A DNA stretch of 64,000 bases from Streptomyces griseomycini (GTDB lineage Bacteria > Actinomycetota > Actinomycetes > Streptomycetales > Streptomycetaceae): positions 496,001 through 560,000 of the forward strand of contig NZ_JACHJI010000006.1 of the NCBI RefSeq assembly GCF_014203535.1, given 5' to 3'. Position numbers and translations under genes: made by a program. Below the pieces are notes generated by a model. It saw only the letters and a program-made list of their open reading frames with translations, was not told the DNA's origin and did no database searches. Shown here one piece after another: positions 7,587 through 15,389 of this stretch. Numbering within the stretch: the first letter of the stretch is position 1; each line of letters starts with the position of its first letter.

Positions 7587-8924
7587 CTAGACGTACCTCC
7601 TCGGCGGCTCCCCGGCCGGCCCGAGCGCCGTGGCGATCGCCTCGCCCAGGAGCTCGGCCTCGTCCTCCGTGAGCGTCGATACGGTGACGCGGATGCCCGG
7701 TGGCGCGCTCATCCGGAAGCGTGCGCCGGGGGCCACCGCCCAGCCGGCGTGCAGCAGCCGGGCGACGGCACCGGTCTCGTCCGGGACGGGCACCCACACG
7801 TTCATTCCGCTGCGCCCGTGCGCCGCGATCCCGCGCCGGGCCAGCGCCGCGATCAGCGCCTCGCGCCGCCGTCCGTACGCCGCCGCCACGGCCGCCGGGT
7901 CCACCGCGCCGCCGGTCCACAGCCGTACCACCGCGCGCTGGACGGTCCTGCTGACCCAGCCGGGCCCGAGGCGCTGCCGTCCGCACACCCGGTCGAGCGT
8001 GACGGCGTCCCCGGTGAGCACCGCGAGCCGCAGGTCGGGGCCGTAGGCCTTGGCCGCCGAGCGCACGAAGGCCCAGGTGCGGGTGGTGCCGGCGAGGGTG
8101 TGCAGGGGGAGGTCGACGATGTGGTGGCCGTGGTCGTCCTCCACCAGCAGCGTCTCCGGGTGGTCGGCCAGCACCGACCGCAGGGCACGCGCGCGTGCGG
8201 CGCTCAGCGCGGCGCCGGTCGGGTTCTGCGCGCGGTCCGTGACGATCAGCGCCCGGGCCCCGCCCGCCAGGGCGCGCCGTACGTCGTCGGGGAGCGGCCC
8301 GTCGTCGTCGACCCCGACGGGGACGGTGCGCAGCCCGAGCGCCGGGACGAGGTCCAGCACGCTCCCCCACCCGGGGTCCTCCACGGCGACGGCGTCCCCG
8401 GGTCTGAGGTGCGCCGCGAGCACCCGCTCCAGGGCGTCCAGCGCACCGGAGGTGACGGCGACGGGCCCGTCCGGAACCCCGTCGGCGTCCAGTCCGGCCC
8501 GCGCGAGGCGCGCGAGTCCGGGCTCCACCGGGGCGTGCCCGTAGAGCACCGGCTCCCGGTCGCCGAGCCCCGCCGCCGCGGCGAACGCCTCGGCCAGCGG
8601 GGGCAGCAGCGCGGGGTCGGGGTTGCCGTCGGACACGTCCCGCACGCCCTGCGGCACCTCCATCCGGACGGCGTCGCGCGCCGTGGTGGCCGGTTTGGGC
8701 CGCACCCGGCTCCCCCGCCGGCCAGCGGTCTCGATGACCCCGCGCTCCCGCAGGGTCCGGTACGCGGCCGCGACGGTGTTCGGGTTCACCCCCAGGCGCG
8801 TCGCCAACTCCCGCATGGGTGGCAGCAGTTCGCCGGGAAGCAGCGCTCCGTCCCCCACCGCGCGCTCGATGCTCGCGGAAATCTCCGCTGCGCGCCGCCC
8901 ACTGATCCGATACTCTCCTAGCAC
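7587..8924 (-). CDS. MocR-family regulator (GntR HTH fused to aminotransferase fold)
   Basis: A 445-residue MocR/PdxR-type protein. It has a GntR winged HTH (about residues 8-75, with LPPMRELATRLGVNPNTVAA) joined to a class-I aminotransferase fold (about 105-440). The PLP lysine is in SAAKAYGPDLR. Such regulators sense PLP or an amino-acid adduct. It is divergent from a PPOX-like gene only 23 bases away, and a 12-bp palindrome lies in that gap. The GTG start has no clear ribosome binding site and may be leaderless. Control of the neighbouring gene is inferred from the arrangement. Confidence 0.92.
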   Translation of the reverse strand: MLGEYRISGRRAAEISASIERAVGDGALLPGELLPPMRELATRLGVNPNTVAAAYRTLRERGVIETAGRRGSRVRPKPATTARDAVRMEVPQGVRDVSDGNPDPALLPPLAEAFAAAAGLGDREPVLYGHAPVEPGLARLARAGLDADGVPDGPVAVTSGALDALERVLAAHLRPGDAVAVEDPGWGSVLDLVPALGLRTVPVGVDDDGPLPDDVRRALAGGARALIVTDRAQNPTGAALSAARARALRSVLADHPETLLVEDDHGHHIVDLPLHTLAGTTRTWAFVRSAAKAYGPDLRLAVLTGDAVTLDRVCGRQRLGPGWVSRTVQRAVVRLWTGGAVDPAAVAAAYGRRREALIAALARRGIAAHGRSGMNVWVPVPDETGAVARLLHAGWAVAPGARFRMSAPPGIRVTVSTLTEDEAELLGEAIATALGPAGEPPRRYV

Positions 8925-8935
8925 AAAACCAATTA

Positions 8936-8947
8936 TGCACTAGTGCA
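8936..8947. promoter_or_regulatory. Palindrome in the MocR/PPOX divergent promoter
   Basis: A perfect 12-bp palindrome, TGCACTAGTGCA, fills the short gap between the MocR gene (start 8924) and the PPOX-like gene (start 8948). A related TTTGTGCTAGG lies just beside it on the minus strand, so the site may be a direct-repeat MocR operator. It abuts both start codons and would cover both promoters. Confidence 0.5.
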
Positions 8948-9643
8948 ATGGAGAACGCCATGCAGGGGACCCGGCCGCCGCAGCATCCCGCCACCGCCTA
9001 TCAGCCCACCGAGCGCACCGTCCCCACCCGCTCCCCCGACCGGGCCGCGTACGACAAGGAACTGGTGCACGCGATACTCGACGAGGGCTACGTCTGCCAC
9101 CTCGGCTTCGTCCGCGACGGCGCCCCGGTGGTCCTGCCCACGCTGTACGGCCGGGTCGGCGAACGGCTCTACGTGCACGGTTCGACCGGCTCGCGCCCCC
9201 TGCGCGCGGCGGGCCGGGCCGACGCCGGTCTCCCGGTCTGCCTGACCGTCACCCACGTCGACGGGCTGGTGCTGGCCCGCTCGGCCTTCCACCACTCGAT
9301 CAACTACCGCTCGGTGGTGGTGCACGGCCCGGCGTACGACGTGACCGACCCCGAGGAGAAGCGGCAGGCCCTCGACGCCCTGGTCGACCACGTCGTACCG
9401 GGTCGCGCCGCCGACTCCCGTCCGGCCAACAAGAAGGAGCTGGCCGCCACCGCGGTGATCCGTCTCGACCTGAACGAGGTCTCCGCCAAGCTCCGCACCG
9501 GCGGCGTCAACGACGAGCCCGAGGACCTCGCCCTGCCCCACTGGGCCGGCGTCGTCCCGCTGCGCAAGGGCTACGACGCCCCGCTCGCCGACCCCGGCCT
9601 GGCCCCCGACACCACGCTGCCCCCCTACCTGGCGGCCCTGTGA
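8948..9643 (+). CDS. Pyridoxamine 5'-phosphate oxidase family protein
   Basis: A 231-residue split-barrel flavoprotein of the larger PPOX-like group: LDEGYVCHLGFVRDGAPVVL (about 43-62) followed by SRPLRAAGRADAGLPVCLTV and a C-terminal PHWAGVVPLRKGYDAP block. It is divergent from a MocR regulator, an arrangement common for vitamin B6-linked or detoxification enzymes. The ATG at 8948 directly follows the palindrome and could be leaderless; an in-frame ATG at 8960 is the alternative. The next gene, another split-barrel protein, starts at its stop codon. Confidence 0.85.
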   Translation: MENAMQGTRPPQHPATAYQPTERTVPTRSPDRAAYDKELVHAILDEGYVCHLGFVRDGAPVVLPTLYGRVGERLYVHGSTGSRPLRAAGRADAGLPVCLTVTHVDGLVLARSAFHHSINYRSVVVHGPAYDVTDPEEKRQALDALVDHVVPGRAADSRPANKKELAATAVIRLDLNEVSAKLRTGGVNDEPEDLALPHWAGVVPLRKGYDAPLADPGLAPDTTLPPYLAAL

Positions 9644-10275
9644 TGCTGGTCCACCCCTGGGACGCGCCCCGTGACGACGCCGAGTGGCAGGAGTGGCTGG
9701 CCGCACACGACTTCGGGCAGCTGGCGGTCGGCGGCCCGCCGGGCGAGCCGCCCCACGTCCAGCCCCTGCACTTCGCCTACGACGCCGGACGCGGCGAGGC
9801 GGTCACCCACCTGGCCCGCCCCAACCCGCTGTGGCCGGCCATCGAGGCGAACCCGGTCGTCCTGCTGAGCGTGGTCGACGACTACGTCTACGTCCCCGGC
9901 CCGTGGCAGGCCGAGCCCGGCGTCCCGCCCGAGCACGGGGTGCCGACCAGCCTCTACGCGTCCGTCCAGCTGCGGTGCCACGCCCGTGTCGTGGACGATC
10001 CGGCGCAGAAGGCCGAGCTCCTCAACCGCCAGGTCGGCCACTTCCAGCCGGAGGGCGGCTCCGCACGGGCGGCGGTGGGCGAGGCCCCGTACGGGAGGCT
10101 GCTGTCCGGCATCCGCGGGCTGCGGCTCGAAGTGACGGGTGTACGGGCGAAGTTCAAGTACGCGGGCAAGCGGTCGCCGGCGGTGAGGGACCGGATCGCG
10201 GCCGGGCTGGCGGACCGGGACGGCGCGCGTGACGCGGCGGCCCGCGGGCACCTCCTGCGCCGACGGCAGGCGTGA
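9643..10275 (+). CDS. PaiB-type FMN-binding negative regulator-like protein
   Basis: A 210-residue protein of the PaiB/FMN-binding split-barrel family, with LAVGGPPGEPPHVQPLHFAY near the N-terminus and the conserved NRQVGHFQPEGGS helix (about 127-139). B. subtilis PaiB affects sporulation and protease genes, but most members are uncharacterised. The ATG overlaps the upstream stop (TGATG), so the two split-barrel genes form a coupled pair, presumably under the MocR regulator. A GTG one codon earlier is equally possible. Confidence 0.8.
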   Translation: MLVHPWDAPRDDAEWQEWLAAHDFGQLAVGGPPGEPPHVQPLHFAYDAGRGEAVTHLARPNPLWPAIEANPVVLLSVVDDYVYVPGPWQAEPGVPPEHGVPTSLYASVQLRCHARVVDDPAQKAELLNRQVGHFQPEGGSARAAVGEAPYGRLLSGIRGLRLEVTGVRAKFKYAGKRSPAVRDRIAAGLADRDGARDAAARGHLLRRRQA

Positions 10276-10276
10276 C

Positions 10277-10305
10277 CCGGGGCCCTTCCGCCGGAAGGGC
10301 CCCGG
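10277..10305. terminator. Bidirectional hairpin terminator
   Basis: Perfect 13-bp arms (CCGGGGCCCTTCC and its complement) with a 3-base loop, just past the stop of the PaiB-like gene (plus) and before the end of the convergent EamA gene (minus). Confidence 0.75.
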
Positions 10306-10310
10306 CGCCG

Positions 10311-11267
10311 TCACACCGGCACCGCCGCCCTCTGCGCACCGCGGGTCCGCGCCTCGCGCACCTCGCCCACCGCGAGCCCGGCGACCGAGCCGAGCATCAG
10401 CAGGGTGCCGACCAGGGTGGCCGCCGTGAGCCGCTCGCCGAGCAGGGCGACCGCGAGCACCGCCGCGCTCACCGGCTCCAGCAGCATGATCACGGACACG
10501 GTGGCCGACCGCACGACGGCGGCGCCGGCGAAGTAGAGGCCGTACGCCAGCGCCGTCGGCACGGTGGCGACGTACGCCAGGAGGAACAGGAGCGTGCCGG
10601 GTGCGCCGGTGTGCGGCACCAGCCCCTCGACCGCGGCGAACGGCAGCAGCACCAGGCTGGTGACGGCGAACGCCCCGACGGTCCTGCCGGAGGAGTCCGT
10701 GCCGCCGTCGCGTCCCCACCAGCGGGTGAGCAGCGTCATCGCCGAGTAGCCGGCCGCTGACAGCAGCGCGAGCAGAACGCCCCACGGGTCCACGGTCGCC
10801 TTCCCGCCGCCGAGGACCAGCACGGCGAGTCCGGCGAGCGCACCCGCGACGGCGGCCAGTCCGCCGCGCCCCAGCCGCTCGCCCATGGTCAGGCGCGCGC
10901 CGAGCGCGATCAGCACGGGTCCGGCGCCGAGGGTGACGACGGTGGCCACGGCGAGTCCCGTGGCGGAGACGGCCGCGAAGTACGCGGTCTGGAAGACCGC
11001 GAGCCCGATCCCGGTGGCTCCGGCCCGCAGCACCCGGCGGCCGGGCGGCTCCGGTTCGGCGGTCCGCGCGCTCCGCGACAGCAGCCGGGCGGCGAGCAGC
11101 AGCACCAGCCCGGCCGCGCAGCGCCAGAAGGACAGGGCGACGGGGCCCATGTCGCTGGTCCGGTAGACCAGCGACGCGGCCGCGCCCGCGGTGCCCCAGG
11201 CGGCACCGGCGACGATCAGGTAGAGCAGGCCTCGCCCGACGGGCAGGCCGGAGACGGCGTTCGACAC
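10311..11267 (-). CDS. EamA/DMT-family exporter
   Basis: A 318-residue ten-helix transporter with two EamA repeats; the first begins LLYLIVAGAAWGTAGAAASL. The GTG start has GGAGAG eight bases upstream. The 5' leader of about 170-210 bases contains a possible 13-codon leader peptide (11438-11479), which hints at attenuation-type control. It follows another EamA gene on the same strand, so a transcript through both is possible. Substrate unknown. Confidence 0.9.
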   Translation of the reverse strand: MSNAVSGLPVGRGLLYLIVAGAAWGTAGAAASLVYRTSDMGPVALSFWRCAAGLVLLLAARLLSRSARTAEPEPPGRRVLRAGATGIGLAVFQTAYFAAVSATGLAVATVVTLGAGPVLIALGARLTMGERLGRGGLAAVAGALAGLAVLVLGGGKATVDPWGVLLALLSAAGYSAMTLLTRWWGRDGGTDSSGRTVGAFAVTSLVLLPFAAVEGLVPHTGAPGTLLFLLAYVATVPTALAYGLYFAGAAVVRSATVSVIMLLEPVSAAVLAVALLGERLTAATLVGTLLMLGSVAGLAVGEVREARTRGAQRAAVPV

Positions 11268-11437
11268 GTGTTCTCTCCGCGGATGACGCGCACCACGTAC
11301 AGCACCGTGGCGCGGGAGGAAGGAGACCCGGGGCCCGGGCCCGCACGGGGCCGGGGCGGCGGGGTCCGTGGACTCCGTCTGCGGGCAGCACCGTCACGCC
11401 CGGCGACACGCCGGGCGGATGTACCGGAGGGCCCGCC

Positions 11438-11479
11438 TCAGGCGGCCGGGGGCGGAAGAACAAGCGCGTGCGCGTGCAT
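11438..11479 (-). CDS. Possible 13-residue leader peptide (MHAHALVLPPPAA)
   Basis: A short ORF with AAGGTG eight bases before the ATG. It ends 170 bases upstream of the EamA start at 11267. The peptide carries three consecutive prolines just before its end, a classical ribosome-slowing motif. Downstream are GC-rich inverted repeats (for example CCCGGCG and CGCCGGG near 11398-11416) that could act as alternative hairpins. This resembles leader-peptide attenuators before resistance and exporter genes; no direct evidence of translation can be seen. Confidence 0.4.
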   Translation of the reverse strand: MHAHALVLPPPAA

Positions 11480-11489
11480 GATCAGCACC

Positions 11490-12494
11490 TTATGCGGCCT
11501 TTCCCGGCGTGGACAACTCCCTTTCGGGCCCACCGCTCGCCACCGGCCGGTCGGAGCCCTTCGCCGGTGCCGAGGACTGGGCGATGAAGGCGCCCGTCAG
11601 CACGACCGCACCGCCCACGATCTGCGGCGCCGACAGGTGCTCGCCGAGCAGGACCCAGGCGAGGACGGTGGCGATGACCGCCTCGAGGCAGGCCACGACG
11701 CCCGCGACCTGCGGCGAGAGCCGGCGCACCGAGAGCACGCCGGTGACGTACGCGACGACCGTGGCGACCAGGACGATCCACGCCAGCAGCACCGGGGCGG
11801 CGACCGGGGTGCCGTTCATCTCGGCACTGCCCGCGAGCACGGACCAGTCCATGGACCAGGGGCGGGCCACGACGGTCAGGACGGCGGCGCCGACCAGCAG
11901 GCCGTAGGCGATCACGCCGAGCGGGTCGGGGGCCTCGTCGCCGGCGTCGCTGCCCTGGTCGGACAGGACGAAGTAGCCGACCTGACAGCAGGCGGCGCCG
12001 AGTGCGAGCAGCAGTCCGAGGGCGTCGAAGCCGAGGCCCGACCACACCTCCACGACGCAGGCGAGTCCGCCCACCGCCAGGACCACGCCGACCGCGGCGG
12101 CCCGGGTCACCGGCCGCCGCTGCACGAACCGCACCCAGCCGAGCACGAGCGCGGGCGCCAGGTACTCGACCAGCAGCGCGACACCCACGGGGATGCGGGA
12201 CAGGGCGGCGAAGTAGCAGGCCTGGACACCGGCCACGGCGAGCAGGCCGAACCCGGCGAGCAGCCCCGGGCGGCTGCGCAGCAGTCCCCGGTGGCGCACC
12301 GCCAGCGGCAGCATGACGAGCGCCGCGCCCGCCACCCGCAGCCACACGACGTGGAGCGGGTCCAGACCCGCCTCGATCAGCGGCTTGGCCGCGACACCGG
12401 ATCCCCCGAAGGCCACCGCGGACAGCAGCGCGAGGCCGAGCCCGACGCCTTTGCCACGAGTGCTCCGAGTGCTGACAGAGGTACGCACCGGCAC
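11490..12494 (-). CDS. EamA/DMT-family exporter
   Basis: A 334-residue two-repeat EamA transporter. The first repeat begins LGLALLSAVAFGGSGVAAKP, and the tail after the last helix is charged and cytoplasmic. It lies upstream of, and in the same direction as, the EamA gene at 10311-11267, but the two proteins are clearly different in sequence, so they are not a recent duplication. Substrate unknown. Confidence 0.9.
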   Translation of the reverse strand: MPVRTSVSTRSTRGKGVGLGLALLSAVAFGGSGVAAKPLIEAGLDPLHVVWLRVAGAALVMLPLAVRHRGLLRSRPGLLAGFGLLAVAGVQACYFAALSRIPVGVALLVEYLAPALVLGWVRFVQRRPVTRAAAVGVVLAVGGLACVVEVWSGLGFDALGLLLALGAACCQVGYFVLSDQGSDAGDEAPDPLGVIAYGLLVGAAVLTVVARPWSMDWSVLAGSAEMNGTPVAAPVLLAWIVLVATVVAYVTGVLSVRRLSPQVAGVVACLEAVIATVLAWVLLGEHLSAPQIVGGAVVLTGAFIAQSSAPAKGSDRPVASGGPERELSTPGKAA

Positions 12495-12575
12495 ATGATG
12501 ACAGGCACCGACAGGAGCGTCACCCCCTGTGGCACCTGTCTCATCGAGTGGACGGCGCGGCGGCCCTCCGGTCGC

Positions 12576-13199
12576 TCAGCGAGCCGTGTCGCCGCCCTCG
12601 ACGGCGTACCGCCCGGGACGGGCTCCGCACCGTCCACCGGTCCGCGCCTCGATCCGGGCGGACAGCCGCGCGGGGTCGACACCGGCGCGCTCGAGCACCT
12701 CGACGGCCCGCGCCTGCGGGTCAACGACGATCGCCGCGAGCAGATCCACCCCGCACGCCGGACCGTCGCCGCGACGGGCGGCGCACTCGCGGGCGCGTTC
12801 CATGCAGGCCGCGGCCAGCGGCGAGAAGCCCGCAGCCTCCCCGGCCACGGGGACGCCGCCGGAGTCCTCGACGCCGCTCTGCCAGCGCAGGCCGTAGCCG
12901 ATGCTGCGCTGGACCAGGTAGCCGAGCAGCCGGGCGATGTGCGGGCCCTCGCCGAAGACGGCCCGCGCCCCGGCGTCGGACTCCAGGAGCGAGTGCAGCA
13001 GATGGGCGGTGTCGATCTGGCGGTCCCCGTCCCGGACCGCCCTGCGGCGGGCACCGGCGACCACCGCTGCCAGCTCGGCACTGAGCCTGGCATCGTTGTC
13101 CGCGCGGTGGAATCCCTGCCCACGGGACTCGTGGGCCGACTGCCGGGGGGTACGGGGTTGCACATCCCCCACCCCATCAGCCCCGCGGGCCCGGGGCAT
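12576..13199 (-). CDS. Clp N-terminal-domain protein without ATPase
   Basis: A 207-residue protein made of a Clp-R (ClpA/ClpC N-terminal) double repeat: DRQIDTAHLLHSLLESDAGA (about 59-78) and CGVDLLAAIVVDPQARAVEV (about 148-167). The AAA+ modules of ClpC are absent. Stand-alone Clp-N proteins are common in Streptomyces and may bind or hand over substrates for Clp proteases, but the role is not established. Alternative starts exist, notably the GTG at 13163, because the first 12 residues look non-conserved. Confidence 0.75.
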   Translation of the reverse strand: MPRARGADGVGDVQPRTPRQSAHESRGQGFHRADNDARLSAELAAVVAGARRRAVRDGDRQIDTAHLLHSLLESDAGARAVFGEGPHIARLLGYLVQRSIGYGLRWQSGVEDSGGVPVAGEAAGFSPLAAACMERARECAARRGDGPACGVDLLAAIVVDPQARAVEVLERAGVDPARLSARIEARTGGRCGARPGRYAVEGGDTAR

Positions 13200-13251
13200 C
13201 CCCGCCGGGAAGCATTTCCGCGTCCCACGGGAAGTGGACTTCGCGGGCCGC

Positions 13252-13275
13252 GATCTCCTCCTTGCGGAGGAGATC
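13252..13275. terminator. Hairpin terminator after the PadR gene
   Basis: Perfect 10-bp arms (GATCTCCTCC / GGAGGAGATC) with a 4-base loop, about 70 bases past the stop of the minus-strand PadR gene and before the Clp-N gene. Confidence 0.6.
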
Positions 13276-13345
13276 AGGGTGTTTCACCCCGAGGGGCGCG
13301 CGCCGCCTTGCCGTACGCCCCCTCCCGGCCCCGGCCCGCCGCCGG

Positions 13346-13984
13346 TCAGCCCTCGTCGGCGAGGATCAGGTACAGCTTCTTGCGGGCCTCGTTGATGACG
13401 GCGAGCGCCTTCTCCCGCTGTTCCTTGCTGCCGGTCTTCCAGACCTGCCCGAAGGCCTCCATCAGCCCGAAGCCGGCCTGCCGGATCTCGCCCAGCGCCT
13501 CCCAGTCGACCCCGCGGGAGGCCTCCTCCCAGGGGGCGTCGGGACCTTCGTCGGCCGCCGTGCGACCGGCGTCGGTGAGGGAGAACAGCTTCTTGCCGCC
13601 CTCGGTCTCACTCGCGATCAGCCCCTCGTCCTCCAGCAGCTGGAGGGTGGGGTACACCGAGCCGGGGCTGGGCTTCCACGCCCCGCCGCTGCGCTCGGCG
13701 ATCTCCTGGATCATCTCGTAGCCGTGCATGGGCCGGTCCTTCAGCAGGGCCAGGATCGAGGCCCGTACGTCACCGCGCCGCGCCCTTCCCCTGGGACCGC
13801 CGCGCCCTCGTCCGCCCCAGGGGCCCTGCCCGAACCCCGGGCCGAAGGGGCCCCCGTGACCACCGGGGCCGCCCGGGCCGAAGGGCCCGAAGGCCGCGCG
13901 CAGCTTCTCGAAGTCGCCCCAGCCGCCGCGCGGGCCGCCGTGACCGTGTCCGTGCTCGGAACCATGGGTGTGCACCGCAACCAC
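13346..13984 (-). CDS. PadR-family transcriptional regulator with His/Gly-rich N-terminus
   Basis: A 212-residue PadR repressor. Residues 1-70 are low-complexity Gly/His/Pro/Arg (HTHGSEHGHGHGG and GPFGPGFGQGPWGGRGRGG). The winged HTH spans about 72-150 (DVRASILALLKDRPMHGYEM, then GSVYPTLQLLEDEGLI), followed by a C-terminal dimer helix. The His cluster could bind metal, but that is unproven. Inverted repeats directly upstream suggest autoregulation. It sits next to, and in the same direction as, the end of the antimycin operon, but no evidence ties it to that pathway. Confidence 0.9.
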   Translation of the reverse strand: MVAVHTHGSEHGHGHGGPRGGWGDFEKLRAAFGPFGPGGPGGHGGPFGPGFGQGPWGGRGRGGPRGRARRGDVRASILALLKDRPMHGYEMIQEIAERSGGAWKPSPGSVYPTLQLLEDEGLIASETEGGKKLFSLTDAGRTAADEGPDAPWEEASRGVDWEALGEIRQAGFGLMEAFGQVWKTGSKEQREKALAVINEARKKLYLILADEG

Positions 13985-13992
13985 TCCATTCC

Positions 13993-14028
13993 ATCGTTGA
14001 TCTGTCGCGATGCTTCAACGATATATCG
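13993..14028. promoter_or_regulatory. Probable PadR operator/promoter
   Basis: An 8-bp inverted repeat (ATCGTTGA at 13993-14000, TCAACGAT at 14015-14022) overlaps a perfect 10-bp palindrome CGATATATCG (14019-14028). The AT-rich dyads lie 9-44 bases upstream of the PadR start and look like ATAT-centred PadR operators. Confidence 0.6.
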
Positions 14029-14102
14029 GAAAGAGGGTTACGGCAATCCTCCGACGGTCCCGTCGTCCCTCGCGGCGGTGGGCGACCGGCGGCGCGACGC
14101 GC

Positions 14103-15389
14103 TCAGGTCACCGGTCCCGAGGCGGGAGGCGCCGGGTCGTAGGCGCCCGCACGCACGATGTCCCGCAGGCCCAGCGCGGCGGTGAGCAGGTCGCGATGGG
14201 TGGTGTAGAGGGCGTTGACGCCGAAGCGCAGGAAATCGGGTGCGCGCATGTCCGCGATCACGCCGCGCTCCGCGAGGGCGCGCACGAGCCCGTGGGCGTG
14301 CGGGTGGCGCAGGGCGACCTGGCTGCCGCGCCGGTCCGGGTCGGCCGGTGTCACCGGGGTGAAGCCCACGGGCGCCAGGAGCTCACCGGCGCACCGCAGG
14401 AAGAACCCGGTCAGGGACAGGCTCTTGGCACGGACCCGGGTCAGGTCCACGCCGTCGAAGGCGGTGAGCGCCGCTTCGAGGGCGAGCAGGGACAGGATCG
14501 GCGGGGTGCCGATGCGGGCGCGGGAGATCCCCGGGGCGGGTGTGTAGTCCCGGCTCGGTCCGAACGGGTCGGCGTGTCCGTTCCAGCCGGTCAGCGGTGT
14601 CTCCAGGGCGGCGTGGTGGCGCCGGGCCGCGTACAGGTAGGCGGGGGCGCCGGGGCCGCCGGAGAGGAACTTGTAGCCGCAGCCGACGGCGAGGTCCACG
14701 CCGAGGTCGTCGACGCGCAGGGGGAGCGCTCCGGCGGCATGACACAGGTCCCACAGGGCGAGGGCGCCGGCGTCGTGGGCGGCCCGCGTCAGCGCCTCCA
14801 TGTCGTACAGCTCGCCGGTGCGGAAGTCGACGGGCGAGTAGCTGACCACGGCGACCCGGGCCCCCTCGGCGGCGAGGAACCGCGCCAGGCCGTCCGGCGG
14901 CACCCGCCGCACCTCCAGGCCCCGCTGCCCGGCGACCGCGTCCGCCAGGTACCGGTCGGTGGGGAAGTGGCCGGGGTCGGTGACCAGCAGCGGTCGGTCC
15001 GGGCGGAGCGCCGCGGCGGCGCTGAGCGCGGTGAACAGCTGCACGCTGGTGGAGTCCCCCGCCACCGTCTGTCCCGGTGCGGCCCCGATGAGCGCGCCGA
15101 TGGCGTCGCCCACCCGCAGGGGCGCCTCCCACCAGCCGTTGCCGTTCCACGAGCCGATCAGGTCGGTGCCCCACTGGCGGGTCACCGCGTCGGTGAGGGC
15201 CGGCGGCACGGCGGCGGGCAGCGGTCCGAGGGAGTTGCCGTCGAGGTAGACGACGCCCTCCGGGAGCAGGAACCGCTCCCTCAGGGGGGCCAGGGCGTCG
15301 TCGGCGTCGAGCCGTGCGGCCAGCTCGCGCAGCGCGGTGTGCGCACCGCGTCCGGTGGGCGCGGTCGGTGCGGACGGGACGGTGGTCAT
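14103..15389 (-). CDS. antP: AntP: kynureninase
   Basis: A 428-residue PLP enzyme of the kynureninase family, cleaving kynurenine to anthranilate and alanine. Visible features are the opening VVYLDGNSLGPLP, the PLP-binding lysine in GCGYKFLSGGPG (about 241-252) and the C-terminal FLRFGVNALYTTH. It is the last gene of the antH-P run and its ATG overlaps the stop of antO by 4 bases. In antimycin clusters it supplies anthranilate for the 3-formamidosalicylate starter. Its presence together with antQ marks the long form of the cluster. Confidence 0.92.
   Translation of the reverse strand: MTTVPSAPTAPTGRGAHTALRELAARLDADDALAPLRERFLLPEGVVYLDGNSLGPLPAAVPPALTDAVTRQWGTDLIGSWNGNGWWEAPLRVGDAIGALIGAAPGQTVAGDSTSVQLFTALSAAAALRPDRPLLVTDPGHFPTDRYLADAVAGQRGLEVRRVPPDGLARFLAAEGARVAVVSYSPVDFRTGELYDMEALTRAAHDAGALALWDLCHAAGALPLRVDDLGVDLAVGCGYKFLSGGPGAPAYLYAARRHHAALETPLTGWNGHADPFGPSRDYTPAPGISRARIGTPPILSLLALEAALTAFDGVDLTRVRAKSLSLTGFFLRCAGELLAPVGFTPVTPADPDRRGSQVALRHPHAHGLVRALAERGVIADMRAPDFLRFGVNALYTTHRDLLTAALGLRDIVRAGAYDPAPPASGPVT

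Noticed and set aside
11268..13721. An 817-codon plus-strand frame across three minus-strand genes
   Set aside because: It spans two EamA-type and Clp-N gene regions and their intergenic DNA; third-position bias fits the minus-strand genes.
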